This document shows positions 8,124-16,892 of a DNA stretch of 64,000 bases, piece by piece. Positions within the stretch are counted from its first letter, which is position 1; each line of letters begins with the position of its first letter. The notes below the pieces were generated by a model. It was not told where the DNA came from and did not search any database. It saw nothing but the letters and a program-made list of their open reading frames with translations. Location: the NCBI GenBank assembly GCA_963789495.1, contig CAWBLP010000008.1, positions 434,001 through 498,000 on the forward strand. Reading direction: 5' to 3'. A program made the translations under genes and the position numbers. The DNA is from CAWBLP01 sp963789495. GTDB taxonomy: Bacteria; Pseudomonadota; Alphaproteobacteria; Acetobacterales; Acetobacteraceae.

Positions 8124-9404
8124 ATGTTGGTCGAACATCGCCCAAGAAAGTCGCCGACATTGTTCGCAGCACTCCTCAAGACAGTCATCCGCAGCGGCAG
8201 CCTTGCCGTGGTCGATCAGGCCGGCCGGCGCCGGGTGATCGGTGACGGATCGCCGCCTTTGGTAGCCGTTCGGCTTGCCTCACGACGGACCGATTTGCGA
8301 CTGGCGCTCAACCCGGCCCTGGTGATCGGCGAGGCGTATATGGACGGCACGCTTACGATCGATGCGGGCTCCCTTTATGATTTCATCGATATCCTCGCCC
8401 TGAATTTGAACTATCAAGACGGCAATGCATGGCTGGCGATGCTCGCAAAAGCCCGCAATCTGCTGAAGCAGAAAAATCCGCTTGCCAGAGCGCGGAGCAA
8501 TGTCGCCACGCATTACGACCTTTCGGGCGAACTCTACGCGTTGTTCCTGGATACCGACCAGCAATATTCCTGCGCCTATTTCCGCACCCCGGACGATACG
8601 CTGGAGCAAGCCCAGGACAATAAGAAGCGGCATATTGCGGCCAAGCTGATGCTGGATCGGCCCGACTTGAAAATCCTGGATATCGGCTCGGGTTGGGGCG
8701 GTCTGGCGCTGTACCTGGCGCAGGTTTCCGGTGCCGACGTCACCGGCCTGACACTCAGCGTCGAACAGCACAAGGTCAGTCAGGAGCGCGCCGCCGCGGC
8801 GGGACTCGCCGACCGTGTGCGGTTCGAACTGCTCGATTACCGCCAGGAGAACGGCCGCTATGACCGGATCGTTTCGGTTGGCATGTTCGAGCATGTCGGC
8901 AAACGCAATTACGGCGAATTCTTCGGAAAACTGGGCAATCTGCTGAACCCCGACGGGATTGCCCTGCTGCACGCGATCGGGGATGCCGGTCTGCCCGGTG
9001 CAATCAATCCGTTCATCCGCAAACACATCTTTCCCGGCGCCGATACGCCATCGATGTCGGAGCTGTTCGCCTCGGTCGAAGCCAGCGGCTTGTTTGCCAC
9101 CGATCTCGAAATCCTGCGGCTGCATTATGCCGAAACGCTGCGGCACTGGCGCCAGCGCGCGGCGATGACCCGCAGCGCAATCATCGACCTCTATGACGAG
9201 CGCTTCTATCGCATGTGGGAATTCTATCTGACACTTTGCGAGATCGGATTCCGCCGGCGCACCAACATGGTGTTCCAGCTCCAACTGGCCAAAACCTGGG
9301 ACCGCGTTCCGATGACCCGTGATTACATGATCGAGGCCGAGCGTGGTCTGAAAAGCATACCCGATGAGCCTGAATTCCAACCAGCCATGTCCCGGGCTCT
9401 GTGA
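8124..9404 (+). CDS. cfa: Cyclopropane-fatty-acyl-phospholipid synthase family methyltransferase
   Basis: 426 residues from ATG 8124; ATG 8070 is in frame and would add 18 residues. The N-terminal part (1-120) is the lipid-binding region typical of Cfa (MDGTLTIDAGSLYDF). The SAM-binding motif is LDIGSGWGGLALYLA, followed by GLTLSVEQ, and VGMFEHVGKRNY belongs to the active-site region. C-terminal YLTLCEIGFRRRTNMVFQLQ is characteristic. It would add a methylene bridge from SAM to unsaturated acyl chains of membrane phospholipids. It stands alone. The 200 bases upstream are AT-richer than their surroundings and probably contain its promoter, but no clear consensus is visible. Confidence 0.9.
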   Translation: MLVEHRPRKSPTLFAALLKTVIRSGSLAVVDQAGRRRVIGDGSPPLVAVRLASRRTDLRLALNPALVIGEAYMDGTLTIDAGSLYDFIDILALNLNYQDGNAWLAMLAKARNLLKQKNPLARARSNVATHYDLSGELYALFLDTDQQYSCAYFRTPDDTLEQAQDNKKRHIAAKLMLDRPDLKILDIGSGWGGLALYLAQVSGADVTGLTLSVEQHKVSQERAAAAGLADRVRFELLDYRQENGRYDRIVSVGMFEHVGKRNYGEFFGKLGNLLNPDGIALLHAIGDAGLPGAINPFIRKHIFPGADTPSMSELFASVEASGLFATDLEILRLHYAETLRHWRQRAAMTRSAIIDLYDERFYRMWEFYLTLCEIGFRRRTNMVFQLQLAKTWDRVPMTRDYMIEAERGLKSIPDEPEFQPAMSRAL

Positions 9405-9489
9405 TGACTGTGGGTTGCCACCAGGCCTGGCGTTCCGCCTCGGCGTTCAATGCGGCGCCCGGCAATACCCGGCAATCCGAGGAACATCG

Positions 9490-9714
9490 CGGGAGGCCGT
9501 GTACGCGGCGTACGAAAACCCCAGGCACGATACCCAAGTCAAGCGCGCCGGGATCGCCGGCGACAATGACCTGCAACTGGTGATTGATACTCCTCTGCGC
9601 CGATGACGGCAGCAGCCCAGACAAGGCGTTGACCTGTCGTGCGATCAGATGCGGATCGGCAAGCAACCCATCAATCAAGACCAGGGACGCGAAACCTGGG
9701 ATGAACCGTAGACC
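9490..9714 (-). pseudogene. Remnant of a YihY/BrkB-type membrane protein gene
   Basis: On the minus strand a frame reads RFIPGFASLVLIDGLLADP, then HLIARQVNALSGLLPSS, INHQLQVIVAG and GALDLGIVPGVFV. This matches the order of motifs in the YihY/virulence factor BrkB family (PGLAALVSIYGLLADP, a leucine-rich helix, QL..LV, then a glycine-rich membrane segment). Upstream and downstream parts are missing or out of frame, so only about 75 residues remain. The family assignment rests on remembered motif patterns and is moderately secure. It occupies most of the 350-base gap between cfa and the NHL-protein gene. Confidence 0.5.
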
Positions 9715-9754
9715 ACCCGCCGCAGCGCGCGCTCACAACAACAAGGAAACCGTC

Positions 9755-10723
9755 ATGGACTCCCAACCCATCCTCGGCACCGGCGACTTCCGCTACCGTC
9801 TGATCCCCGACTGGGCGCGCCTGCCGGAGGGCTGGGACTTCAATGAAGTCGCCGCCGTCGCCGTCAACTCCCGAGACCAGGTCTACGTGTTCAGCCGCAG
9901 CGCCCATCCGGTCACGGTGTTCGACCGCGACGGCACCTTCCTGCGCTCCTGGGGCGAAGGCGTGTTCAAGCGCGCGCACGGGCTCAGCATGGCGCCCGAT
10001 GACACGATCTTCTGCACCGATGACGGCGACCATTGCGTCCGCCGCTGCACTGCGGACGGCAAGATCCTGCTCACCCTCGGCACGCCCGGCACACCGAAGC
10101 CATACATGGGCGGCGAACCGTTCTGCCAATGCACCCATACCGCGCTGTCGCCCGCCGGCGACATCTACGTCTCCGATGGCTACGGCAACGCCCGCGTGCA
10201 CAAATACGCGCCCGACGGACGGCTGATCCTGTCCTGGGGCACCTCGGGCGTCGGCCGCGGCGAGTTCAACCTGCCGCACAATATCGCCTGCGATGAGGAC
10301 GGCTGGGTCTATGTCGCCGACCGCGAGAATCATCGCGTGCAGATCTTCGACGGCCAGGGCAAGTACCAGAGCGAGTGGCACGACCTGCATCGGCCCAGCG
10401 CGCTGTTCCTGCCGAAGGGTCGTTGCCCCTATTGCTATATCGGCGAATGCGGGCCGACCTACGGCTTCAGTCGCAAGGCGTCAAATCTCGGTCCGCGCGT
10501 GTCCGTGGTCAGCCGGCAGGACGGCAGCATCCTCGCCCGGATCGGCGACCGCACACCGGGCAATTTCCCCGGCCCGTTCACCTCGCCGCACGGCATTGCC
10601 GCTGATTCCCGCGGCGACATCTATGTGGGTGAGGTCGCGAAGACCGGCTGGGGCAATCTGTTTCCCGGCGTCACACCGGAACAGCCGCGCGCCGTGCTGC
10701 AGAAGCTCGTCAAGCTGGATTGA
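9755..10723 (+). CDS. NHL-repeat six-bladed beta-propeller protein
   Basis: 322 residues from ATG 9755, with AAGGAAA 10 bases upstream. Repeated strands such as VNSRDQVYVFSRSAHPVTVFDRDGTFLRSWG, SPAGDIYVSDGYGNARVHKY and DGWVYVADRENHRVQIFDGQGKY are NHL repeats, resembling the peptidyl-alpha-hydroxyglycine amidating-lyase-like propellers of bacteria. There is no signal peptide. A cysteine cluster (GRCPYCYIGECG, about residues 220-231) is unusual and could bind a metal. The function is unknown; bacterial members often accompany enzymes of small-molecule catabolism. The next gene is 125 bases downstream on the same strand. Confidence 0.85.
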   Translation: MDSQPILGTGDFRYRLIPDWARLPEGWDFNEVAAVAVNSRDQVYVFSRSAHPVTVFDRDGTFLRSWGEGVFKRAHGLSMAPDDTIFCTDDGDHCVRRCTADGKILLTLGTPGTPKPYMGGEPFCQCTHTALSPAGDIYVSDGYGNARVHKYAPDGRLILSWGTSGVGRGEFNLPHNIACDEDGWVYVADRENHRVQIFDGQGKYQSEWHDLHRPSALFLPKGRCPYCYIGECGPTYGFSRKASNLGPRVSVVSRQDGSILARIGDRTPGNFPGPFTSPHGIAADSRGDIYVGEVAKTGWGNLFPGVTPEQPRAVLQKLVKLD

Positions 10724-10848
10724 AACCAGCCGAAGCGCCGCATCCCTGGCGCAAGCCGCACGCACCACCCCGGCGCTTCCGGCCGATTTCCCCTCGGCCG
10801 GAATCCCCGTAAGCTCGCCCAACCAGCAGCGCCAGCAAGGACCGGTCG

Positions 10849-12387
10849 ATGCCGCCAGCCACCACCTCCCCGCTCGCCACCTACATCGCCCATCTCGAAC
10901 GCGGCGAGCTCGCCTACCAGTTCAGCCCCTCCGCCAACCAGGCGGTGTTCTATCCGCGGCTGATTGCGCCGAAGACCGGCGCGGACGATCTGGAATGGCG
11001 GGTCGGCAAGGGCCTCGGCACGGTCTACGCCACCACCGTCGTGCATCAGCAGAAGGGCGACGCGTACAACGTCGCCCTGATCGACATGGATGAAGGCTAT
11101 CGCATGATGAGCCGCGTGGAAGATATCGCGCCCACCGCGGTGAAGATCGGCATGCGGGTGAAATTCCGCGTGCATCCGGCCGAGGGCGACGAACCGCCCT
11201 ATCCCGTGTTCACACCGGCGGAGGTCGACGTGATGCGCGGCCTGCAACGTGGCAGCGCCGCCATCGTCGGCGCCGCCGAATCCGATATCGGTGCGGTCGC
11301 CGCACTGATGAGCCCGATCGACCTGATGGCACAGGGCATCCATCGCGCGCTGGAAGACGCCGGCCTGTCACTGCACGACGTGGACGGGCTGTTCTGCGCC
11401 ACCACGCAGGCACGCACCTCCGCCATGTCGCTGGTCGAATACCTCGGCCTTCCCAACGCTTATACGGATTCGACCATCGTCGGCGGGTCGTCGTTCGAGA
11501 TCCATGTCGCGCACGCCCAGGCCGCGCTGGCCGCTGGGCTGTGTTCAGTCGCCGTGATCGCCTACGGCAGCACGCAACGCACGGTGGGCCGCCGCGCCGC
11601 CAGCGCGCGCGAATACCACCCGTACGAAACCCCGTTCCGTCCGTTCCTGCCCGCCAGCGCCTACGCCATGGCGGCGTCGCGCCACATGCATGAATTCGGC
11701 ACTACGCGGGAACAGCTGGCCGAGGTCGCGGTGGCGGCGCGCGAATGGGCGCTGCTCAACCCCGCCGCCTGGGAGAAGAAGCCGCTGACCATCGCCGACG
11801 TGCTCGGCGCGCGCCCGATCAGCGATCCGTTCACCGTGCGCGACTGTTGCCTGGTCACCGATGGCGGCGGCGCCATCGTCATGACCACCGCCCCGCGCGC
11901 GCGCGAAATGGCGAAGCCGCCGGTCTATGTCCTGGGCTGCGGCCAGTCGATCACCCATGCCTCGATCTCCTCGATGCCCGATCTTACCGTGACCGGGGCG
12001 AAGAACTCGGGTGCGCAGGCCTATGCCATGGCCGGAATGGCGCCGGCGGATATCGACGTGCTGGCGCTGTACGATGCGTTCACCATCAATACGATCCTGT
12101 TCCTGGAGGATCTGGGCTTCTGCCCCAAGGGCGAGGGCGGACGCTTCGTTCAGGACGGCCGCATCGGGCCGAGCGGTGACCTCGCGGTGAACACCAATGG
12201 CGGCGGGCTGTCGTATTGCCATCCCGGCATGTACGGCCTGTTCCTGCTGATCGAGGCGGTGCGGCAGCTGCGCGGCGAATGCGGCGCGCGCCAGGTGGCG
12301 GCGGCGGATACCGCACTGGTGCACGGCAATGGCGGCGTGTTTTCGGCGCAGGCCACGGTGATCCTGGGCGGCGCGTCCACCCTGTAG
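10849..12387 (+). CDS. DUF35 OB-fold domain fused to a thiolase-like domain
   Basis: 512 residues. Residues 1-125 are an OB-fold of the DUF35 family (ADDLEWRVGKGLGTVYATTVV, then IGMRVKFRV). Residues 130-512 are a SCP2-type thiolase: SAAIVGAAESDIG, ALEDAGLSLHDVDGL, DCCLVTDGGGAIVMTT, NTNGGGLSYCHPGMYG and a final HGNGG. Normally these are two adjacent genes whose products form an aldolase or thiolase complex, as in steroid side-chain breakdown. Here they are one polypeptide. The DUF35 zinc-ribbon cysteines are absent: the segment FYPRLIAPKTGADDLEW has PKTG where CPxCG is expected. Retro-aldol or thiolytic cleavage of a CoA ester is the probable role. Confidence 0.85.
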   Translation: MPPATTSPLATYIAHLERGELAYQFSPSANQAVFYPRLIAPKTGADDLEWRVGKGLGTVYATTVVHQQKGDAYNVALIDMDEGYRMMSRVEDIAPTAVKIGMRVKFRVHPAEGDEPPYPVFTPAEVDVMRGLQRGSAAIVGAAESDIGAVAALMSPIDLMAQGIHRALEDAGLSLHDVDGLFCATTQARTSAMSLVEYLGLPNAYTDSTIVGGSSFEIHVAHAQAALAAGLCSVAVIAYGSTQRTVGRRAASAREYHPYETPFRPFLPASAYAMAASRHMHEFGTTREQLAEVAVAAREWALLNPAAWEKKPLTIADVLGARPISDPFTVRDCCLVTDGGGAIVMTTAPRAREMAKPPVYVLGCGQSITHASISSMPDLTVTGAKNSGAQAYAMAGMAPADIDVLALYDAFTINTILFLEDLGFCPKGEGGRFVQDGRIGPSGDLAVNTNGGGLSYCHPGMYGLFLLIEAVRQLRGECGARQVAAADTALVHGNGGVFSAQATVILGGASTL

Positions 12388-12477
12388 CCTGGCCCGCTCG
12401 GTCCGGTGCCGACACCATGCTTGCGAAGCGGCAGCCCGGTGTATCAGAATCGGCGCCGCAACGGATCGGGAACGGGC

Positions 12478-12654
12478 ATGTATCAGGAGTCAGTATTCGC
12501 CGTCTGGCGGCGCTTCGCCATCTGGTCGATCCTGGCCCTGGTCGGGTTGCTCGTTCTGATCGGCTTCGGTGGCTACAGTGGCGCGCTGCTGCTGGGATGG
12601 GCGGTCGGCTCGGTGTTTGCCGCCACGCTGATTTTGTTCCGGAATAAAAACTGA
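12478..12654 (+). CDS. Small two-helix membrane protein
   Basis: 58 residues from ATG 12478: a short N-terminus with two arginines (VWRRFAIW), a hydrophobic helix ILALVGLLVLIGFGG, a small turn, a second helix ALLLGWAVGSVFAATLILF, and a basic tail RNKN. The composition and charge bias fit an inner-membrane protein. It ends 12 bases before the LVIVD-repeat gene, so they are probably co-transcribed. No family is recognised. Confidence 0.6.
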   Translation: MYQESVFAVWRRFAIWSILALVGLLVLIGFGGYSGALLLGWAVGSVFAATLILFRNKN

Positions 12655-12666
12655 CGGAGGAAGAAC

Positions 12667-13800
12667 ATGGGCCAGGGACATGGCATAAGTGAACTCGCCT
12701 GGCTCGACTGCCCGGGCAGCGGCCAAGTCGTGGTGGAAGGCAACTACGCCTATCTTGGCCACATGGATCCGCCGCACGGGACATCGGTGGTGGATGTGTC
12801 GGACCCGCGCAATCCCCGCATCGTGTGGAGCGCCGACATCCCGGTCGGGCTGCATTCCCACAAGGTGCGGGTCGGCAACGGAGTGATGGTCACCAACCGC
12901 GAAGGCCATCGCGGCGGCACGGTGCCGGATGGCGACTTCGTCGGCCTGCGCATCTGGGACATCGCCACCCCCAGCGCGCCACGCGAGATCTGCCGCTGGG
13001 CCTGCGCCGGCATGGGCGTGCATCGGTTCACCTTCGACGGGCGCTACGCCTACATCTCGCCCGAGGTCGAAGGCTATGTCGGCACCATCGTGATGATCCT
13101 GGACCTGATCGATCCTGCGCATCCGCAGGAGGTGGGGCGCTGGTGGATGCCGGGCCAGTGGACGGCGGGTGGCGAGACGCCGTCCTGGAAGGGCCGCAAC
13201 CATCGCTGCCACCATCCGATCCGGCGCGGCGACCGGCTGTATGTCAGCTACTGGTACGGCGGCGGCGTGATCCTCGACATTTCCGACATGACCAGGCCGA
13301 AGCTGATCTCGGCGTTCGACTGGAGCCCGCCCTTCGGCTGGCCGACGCACAGCCTGGTACCAATCGACTTTCCGATTGCGGGGCATCGCTGGATGCTGGT
13401 GGCCGATGAGCACGTGCAGCCGCTGGACGCGGAGCTTTCTCCCGAGTTGCCTGCCAGCCTGTGGATGGTGGATATCACCGATGAGACCAGGCCGATCCCG
13501 GTCGGGGCGTTCCAGTTGCCTGAGTTGGTGGGCAAGCGCTCGCCGCTGATGACGGCCTGCCACCAACCGATCGAGACGATCACCGGACCGGAAGTGCCGG
13601 CGGCGTGGTTCGCCAGCGGATTGCGGGTGATCGATATCTCCAACCCGCTGGCGATGAAGCAGGTAGCGTGGTGGATGCCGGATGTGCCGGCCGGCGCGCA
13701 GCGGGTTTGCAGCAACGACGTGTATGTCGATGCGCGGGGGCTGATCTATCTGGTGGATCGCAACCGCGGACTGTCGATCCTGGAGCGAACGAGCGGCTGA
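12667..13800 (+). CDS. LVIVD-repeat beta-propeller protein
   Basis: 377 residues from ATG 12667, preceded by GGAGGAAG. Blades such as VVVEGNYAYLGHMDPP, TSVVDVSDPRNPRIVWS, GVILDISDMTRPKLIS and LRVIDISNPLAMKQV match LVIVD repeats, where short strands end in VxDxSDPxxP. There is no signal peptide, although many relatives are exported. Histidines (HRCHHP, HSLVP) and tryptophans cluster in the middle. It is probably in an operon with the upstream small membrane protein. The function of this family is not established. Confidence 0.82.
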   Translation: MGQGHGISELAWLDCPGSGQVVVEGNYAYLGHMDPPHGTSVVDVSDPRNPRIVWSADIPVGLHSHKVRVGNGVMVTNREGHRGGTVPDGDFVGLRIWDIATPSAPREICRWACAGMGVHRFTFDGRYAYISPEVEGYVGTIVMILDLIDPAHPQEVGRWWMPGQWTAGGETPSWKGRNHRCHHPIRRGDRLYVSYWYGGGVILDISDMTRPKLISAFDWSPPFGWPTHSLVPIDFPIAGHRWMLVADEHVQPLDAELSPELPASLWMVDITDETRPIPVGAFQLPELVGKRSPLMTACHQPIETITGPEVPAAWFASGLRVIDISNPLAMKQVAWWMPDVPAGAQRVCSNDVYVDARGLIYLVDRNRGLSILERTSG

Positions 13801-13802
13801 GG

Positions 13803-13918
13803 CGCCTCCCGTCCTGGTCGGGCTCGACCCGGCCATCTACCGCCGTCAGAGCATGCAGCGCGTGCTGAGCGACCCGGTCGGTCCGGTGGCACTGGCCCCG
13901 TCGAGCCCGGTCAGGACA
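13803..13918. repeat. Two facing REP-like palindromes
   Basis: CCCGTCCTGGTCGGGCTCGA starts at 13807 and its inverse CGTCGAGCCCGGTCAGGAC ends near 13917. They form a facing pair downstream of the LVIVD-repeat gene, the same unit as at 2878-2974 and 29086-29172. Confidence 0.55.
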
Positions 13919-14066
13919 AAATCCGGATGCGGCCAGGTCGCAAACCGGGACGTGCCCGCTCTGCGACCTTAACGCAGCCTTCGCCAGGCAAACTGCCCCC
14001 GGTTGCGTGGCCACGGCAGGGTGGCTCCCGCTTCCGCGAGTTCCCGCCTGGCATCCGGAGACCTAA

Positions 14067-15368
14067 CAGGCTGCTGAAAAACCCTCTGCAACGTCAGGCG
14101 CCAGTAGGTTCAGTGTTCGATTTTCGGTTTGTCGGGACGGAATCAGGCATTTGCACAGCGTCAGAATGGCTCTGATCCAGCATTTGGCATAGCGCTGACA
14201 GCCTCATCCTATCGCGAGCAGCCGCGGCAGTCGGATCAGGTTGTAAGCCGTCGCCTTGAACATGAACATCCAGCCTACGCGGGCGCGACCCCGAAACTTC
14301 GTTTGCGCCATTCCGCCGACTTCCTTGATCCAGCCATTGGCTTCCTCGATCCGCTTGCGGATCACCTGGCTGATCCGGTAGCCATCGTGACGCGTCGTGC
14401 GCCGGTCGATGTTCGAGCCGCGATGCGCGGTGATGTTCTGCGCCACGTGCGGGGTCACATTCAGTTTGCGGGCTGCCGCAACGAACGCCGCCGTGTCGTA
14501 GTTCTTGTCTGCTCCGACGGTTTTCTTGTCCGAACCAGGCAACTCGCCCAACATGGCCAGCGCCGCCTCCGGCTCCGCCGTCCCGGTGGCCAGCGTCAGG
14601 CGCGCATCCACCACCAGCCCGTTGCGGTTCTCCATAAGCAGATGTCCGGTGAAGCCCAGCTTCGCCTCCTGTCCGCCTGATTTACGGGCAAGACGAGCGT
14701 CCGGATCGGTGGTCGAGGCATGTGTCTCGTTGGAACGCGTCTCGCCGCGGAAGTTGCGCTCGCCATTGCGGCCCGGTGCCGGCGGTTCGTCGTTGCCGTC
14801 CTTGCGGCGGAAGCTCTTCATGCTGGCCCACGCCTGGATCAGCGTGCCATCAACCGAGAAGTGCTCGTCCGAAAGCAGACCCTGCACCTGCGGCAGGTTG
14901 AGCACTGCCGACATGAACGCCGCCGCGATGTCGCCCTCCAGCAGCCGGTCGCGGTTCTTGCTGAAGACGGTCGGCACCCAGACCGGATCGTCCACCGACA
15001 GGCCGACGAACCAGCGGAACAGCAGATTGTAGTTCAACTGCTCCATCAGCTGACGCTCGGAACGGATGGTGTAGAAGGCTTGCAGCAACAGCGCGCGCAG
15101 CAACTGCTCGGGTGGGATCGAGGGACGGCCGTTCTCGGAATACAGCGCCGCGAACCGGTCGTTGAGCGACTGCAGGGCCTCGTCTGCCAGCGTTCGGATC
15201 ACCCGCAACGGATGGGTCTGGGGGATCCGGCTCTCCGGCCGCACATAGCTGAAAAGTCCGTCGCGTCGTTCGTCAGAACCGCGCATTGAGGCTACCCGAG
15301 GCTGTCAATCCGATAGGGCATCGAATCAGATGCCGCCGCGTCGAAGCAAGGGGTTTTTCAGCAGCCTG
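14067..15368 (-). mobile_element. Complete IS5-group insertion sequence, 1302 bp
   Basis: The ends are CAGGCTGCTGAAAAACCC at 14067-14084 and its exact inverse at 15351-15368. The element is flanked by the 4-base direct repeat CTAA at 14063-14066 and 15369-15372. A CTAA duplication fits the YTAR target of the IS5 subgroup. A single transposase is encoded on the minus strand. Perfect ends, a matching target duplication and an intact transposase suggest recent insertion and possible activity. Confidence 0.95.
14204..15286 (-). CDS. IS5-family transposase
   Basis: 360 residues. The N-terminal DUF772-type region contains ENGRPSIPPEQLLRALLLQ and SERQLMEQLNYNLLFRWFVG. The catalytic DDE core follows: FSVDGTLIQAW (first Asp), VGADKNYDT (second Asp) and the C-terminal RKRIEEANGWIKEVGG (Glu). 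It carries out cut-and-paste transposition of the surrounding 1.3-kb element and fills it except for the terminal repeats. No frameshift or stop interrupts it. Confidence 0.95.
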   Translation of the reverse strand: MRGSDERRDGLFSYVRPESRIPQTHPLRVIRTLADEALQSLNDRFAALYSENGRPSIPPEQLLRALLLQAFYTIRSERQLMEQLNYNLLFRWFVGLSVDDPVWVPTVFSKNRDRLLEGDIAAAFMSAVLNLPQVQGLLSDEHFSVDGTLIQAWASMKSFRRKDGNDEPPAPGRNGERNFRGETRSNETHASTTDPDARLARKSGGQEAKLGFTGHLLMENRNGLVVDARLTLATGTAEPEAALAMLGELPGSDKKTVGADKNYDTAAFVAAARKLNVTPHVAQNITAHRGSNIDRRTTRHDGYRISQVIRKRIEEANGWIKEVGGMAQTKFRGRARVGWMFMFKATAYNLIRLPRLLAIG

Positions 15369-16433
15369 CTAAGCGTTCACCACCTGCTTCATGATCGACA
15401 CCGCCTCCTCGACCTGCGCCGCCGTGACATCCAGATGCAGGCAGGCGCGCGCGCGATAGGTGTCGGAGGTGGACACCAGCACCCCGTGCTGCCGCAGCTT
15501 GCCGGCGAAATCCGCCGCGGTCATGCCGGTGCCGGTGGTGTCGAAGAACACCAGGTTGGTTTCCGGCTGCTCCACTGTGATGCCGGGGATCTGCGCCATG
15601 CCGCGGGCCAGCGACTTCGCGTTGGCATGGTCGTCGGCCAGCCGATCGATGTGGTGCTCCAGCGTATACAGGCACGCCGCGGCGCACACCCCGCCCTGCC
15701 GCATCGAGCCGCCCAGGCGCTGCTTCCATCGCCAGGCCTGGCCGATGAAGTCGCTGGAGCCCGCCAGCACCGCGCCCAGCGGCGCGCCCAGACCCTTGGT
15801 GAAGTCGAGCCAGACGGTGTCGCAGCCGGCGGTCAGGTCGGAGGCCGGCACGCCCAGCGCCACCGCCGCGTTCATCAGCCGAGCGCCGTCCATATGCGTG
15901 GCCAGCCCGTGCCTGTGGGCGGCGTCGGTCACCGATCGCAGCGCCTCGACGCTCCAGCAGGTGCCGCCGCCGCGATTGGCGGTCTGCTCCACCTCCATCA
16001 GCGTCTGCGGCGGGGAGTAGCGGGAACGGGGGCGGATCGCCTCCTCCAGCGTGTCCGCAGTGAACTGGCCGCGCGGACCTTCCAGCCCGCGGATCATGGC
16101 TCCGGCGATGGCGGCTGGCGCGCCGCCTTCGCTGCTGAGGATATGGGCGTCCTCGTGCGCCAGGATTTCGTCGCCCGGGCGGCAATGGGTGGCGATCGCC
16201 ACCTGGTTGCACATGGTGCCGGAGGGCAGGAACACCGCGGCCTCCTTGCCCAGCATGGCCGCGCTGCGATCGCACAGCGCCCAGATGGTGGGATCGGAGC
16301 CGGCCTGCTCGTCGCCCACTTCGGCGTCCAGCATCGCCTCCTTCATGGGGCGGGTCGGCTTGCTCTGGGTGTCGGAATAGAGATTGATGCGGACGGGAAT
16401 TGAGAAATCGAACCGCTTCGGCTCGTAGGACAT
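15369..16433 (-). CDS. Threonine aldolase/beta-eliminating lyase family PLP enzyme
   Basis: 354 residues from ATG 16433; the longer open frame upstream runs into the hairpin repeat. Motifs: NLYSDTQSKPT at the start, FLPSGTMCNQVAI (cofactor phosphate loop), HEDAHI, MDGARLMNAA (Asp binding the pyridine nitrogen) and WLDFTKGLGAPLG with the PLP lysine. It would cleave L-threonine or allo-threonine to glycine and acetaldehyde, or a related beta-hydroxy amino acid. The TAG stop lies inside the target duplication made by the IS5 element, so the insertion landed exactly at the gene's end without altering the protein. Any downstream gene is now separated by the IS. Confidence 0.88.
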   Translation of the reverse strand: MSYEPKRFDFSIPVRINLYSDTQSKPTRPMKEAMLDAEVGDEQAGSDPTIWALCDRSAAMLGKEAAVFLPSGTMCNQVAIATHCRPGDEILAHEDAHILSSEGGAPAAIAGAMIRGLEGPRGQFTADTLEEAIRPRSRYSPPQTLMEVEQTANRGGGTCWSVEALRSVTDAAHRHGLATHMDGARLMNAAVALGVPASDLTAGCDTVWLDFTKGLGAPLGAVLAGSSDFIGQAWRWKQRLGGSMRQGGVCAAACLYTLEHHIDRLADDHANAKSLARGMAQIPGITVEQPETNLVFFDTTGTGMTAADFAGKLRQHGVLVSTSDTYRARACLHLDVTAAQVEEAVSIMKQVVNA

Positions 16434-16487
16434 GCGGGGCACCCCTGACAGTTTGTCCGGCTGATCGGCGCGCTGCGGCCGGGGTGG

Positions 16488-16747
16488 GTGGAAGAAGAGC
16501 GGGGCTTTGCCCCGAACCCCACCAGGGGGCTTTGCCCCCTGGACCCCCAGCAAAGGCTCGCCTTTGCAATCAAAACTTGTTTGGGGTGAGGAGGGGGCGT
16601 GACGGCCTCGGACCTTGGCATCATCACGAAAGGCCCCCTCCTCACCCCAAACAAATTCGGTTCCAAGGGCCGAGCCCTTGGCGGGGTTTCAAGGGGCAGC
16701 GCCCCTTGATGGGGGTTCCGGGGGCAACGCCCCCGCTCCTCTTCCAC
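16488..16747 (-). repeat. Modular hairpin repeat, copy 2 (full-length form)
   Basis: A 260-bp element with outer inverted repeats GTGGAAGARGAGCGGGG. Read on the minus strand it holds about seven consecutive stem-loops: GGGGGC/GCCCCC, AAGGGGC/GCCCCTT, CCAAGGGC/GCCCTTGG, a large central hairpin with arms TTGTTTGGGGTGAGGAGGGG, GCAAAGGC/GCCTTTGC, CCAGGGGGC/GCCCCCTGG and CGGGGC/GCCCCG. It occupies most of the 459-base gap between the threonine aldolase-like gene and the LLM oxidoreductase. Confidence 0.85.
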
Positions 16748-16892
16748 CACCCCGGCCGCAGTGCGCCGACCAGTTGGACGAATTTGCTTAGCACGGGTGC
16801 CCCACCGCCCCAATACCGCGCCGCAACAGGGCTGCTATAGTGGCGCATCGCCGAGGCTCCCCGCCGCCGGCCGCCGCATCAGGAGCCCAGCC

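Noticed and set aside
12490..13836. A 448-residue minus-strand open frame
   Set aside because: It is antisense to the LVIVD-repeat gene and has no motif or ribosome site.
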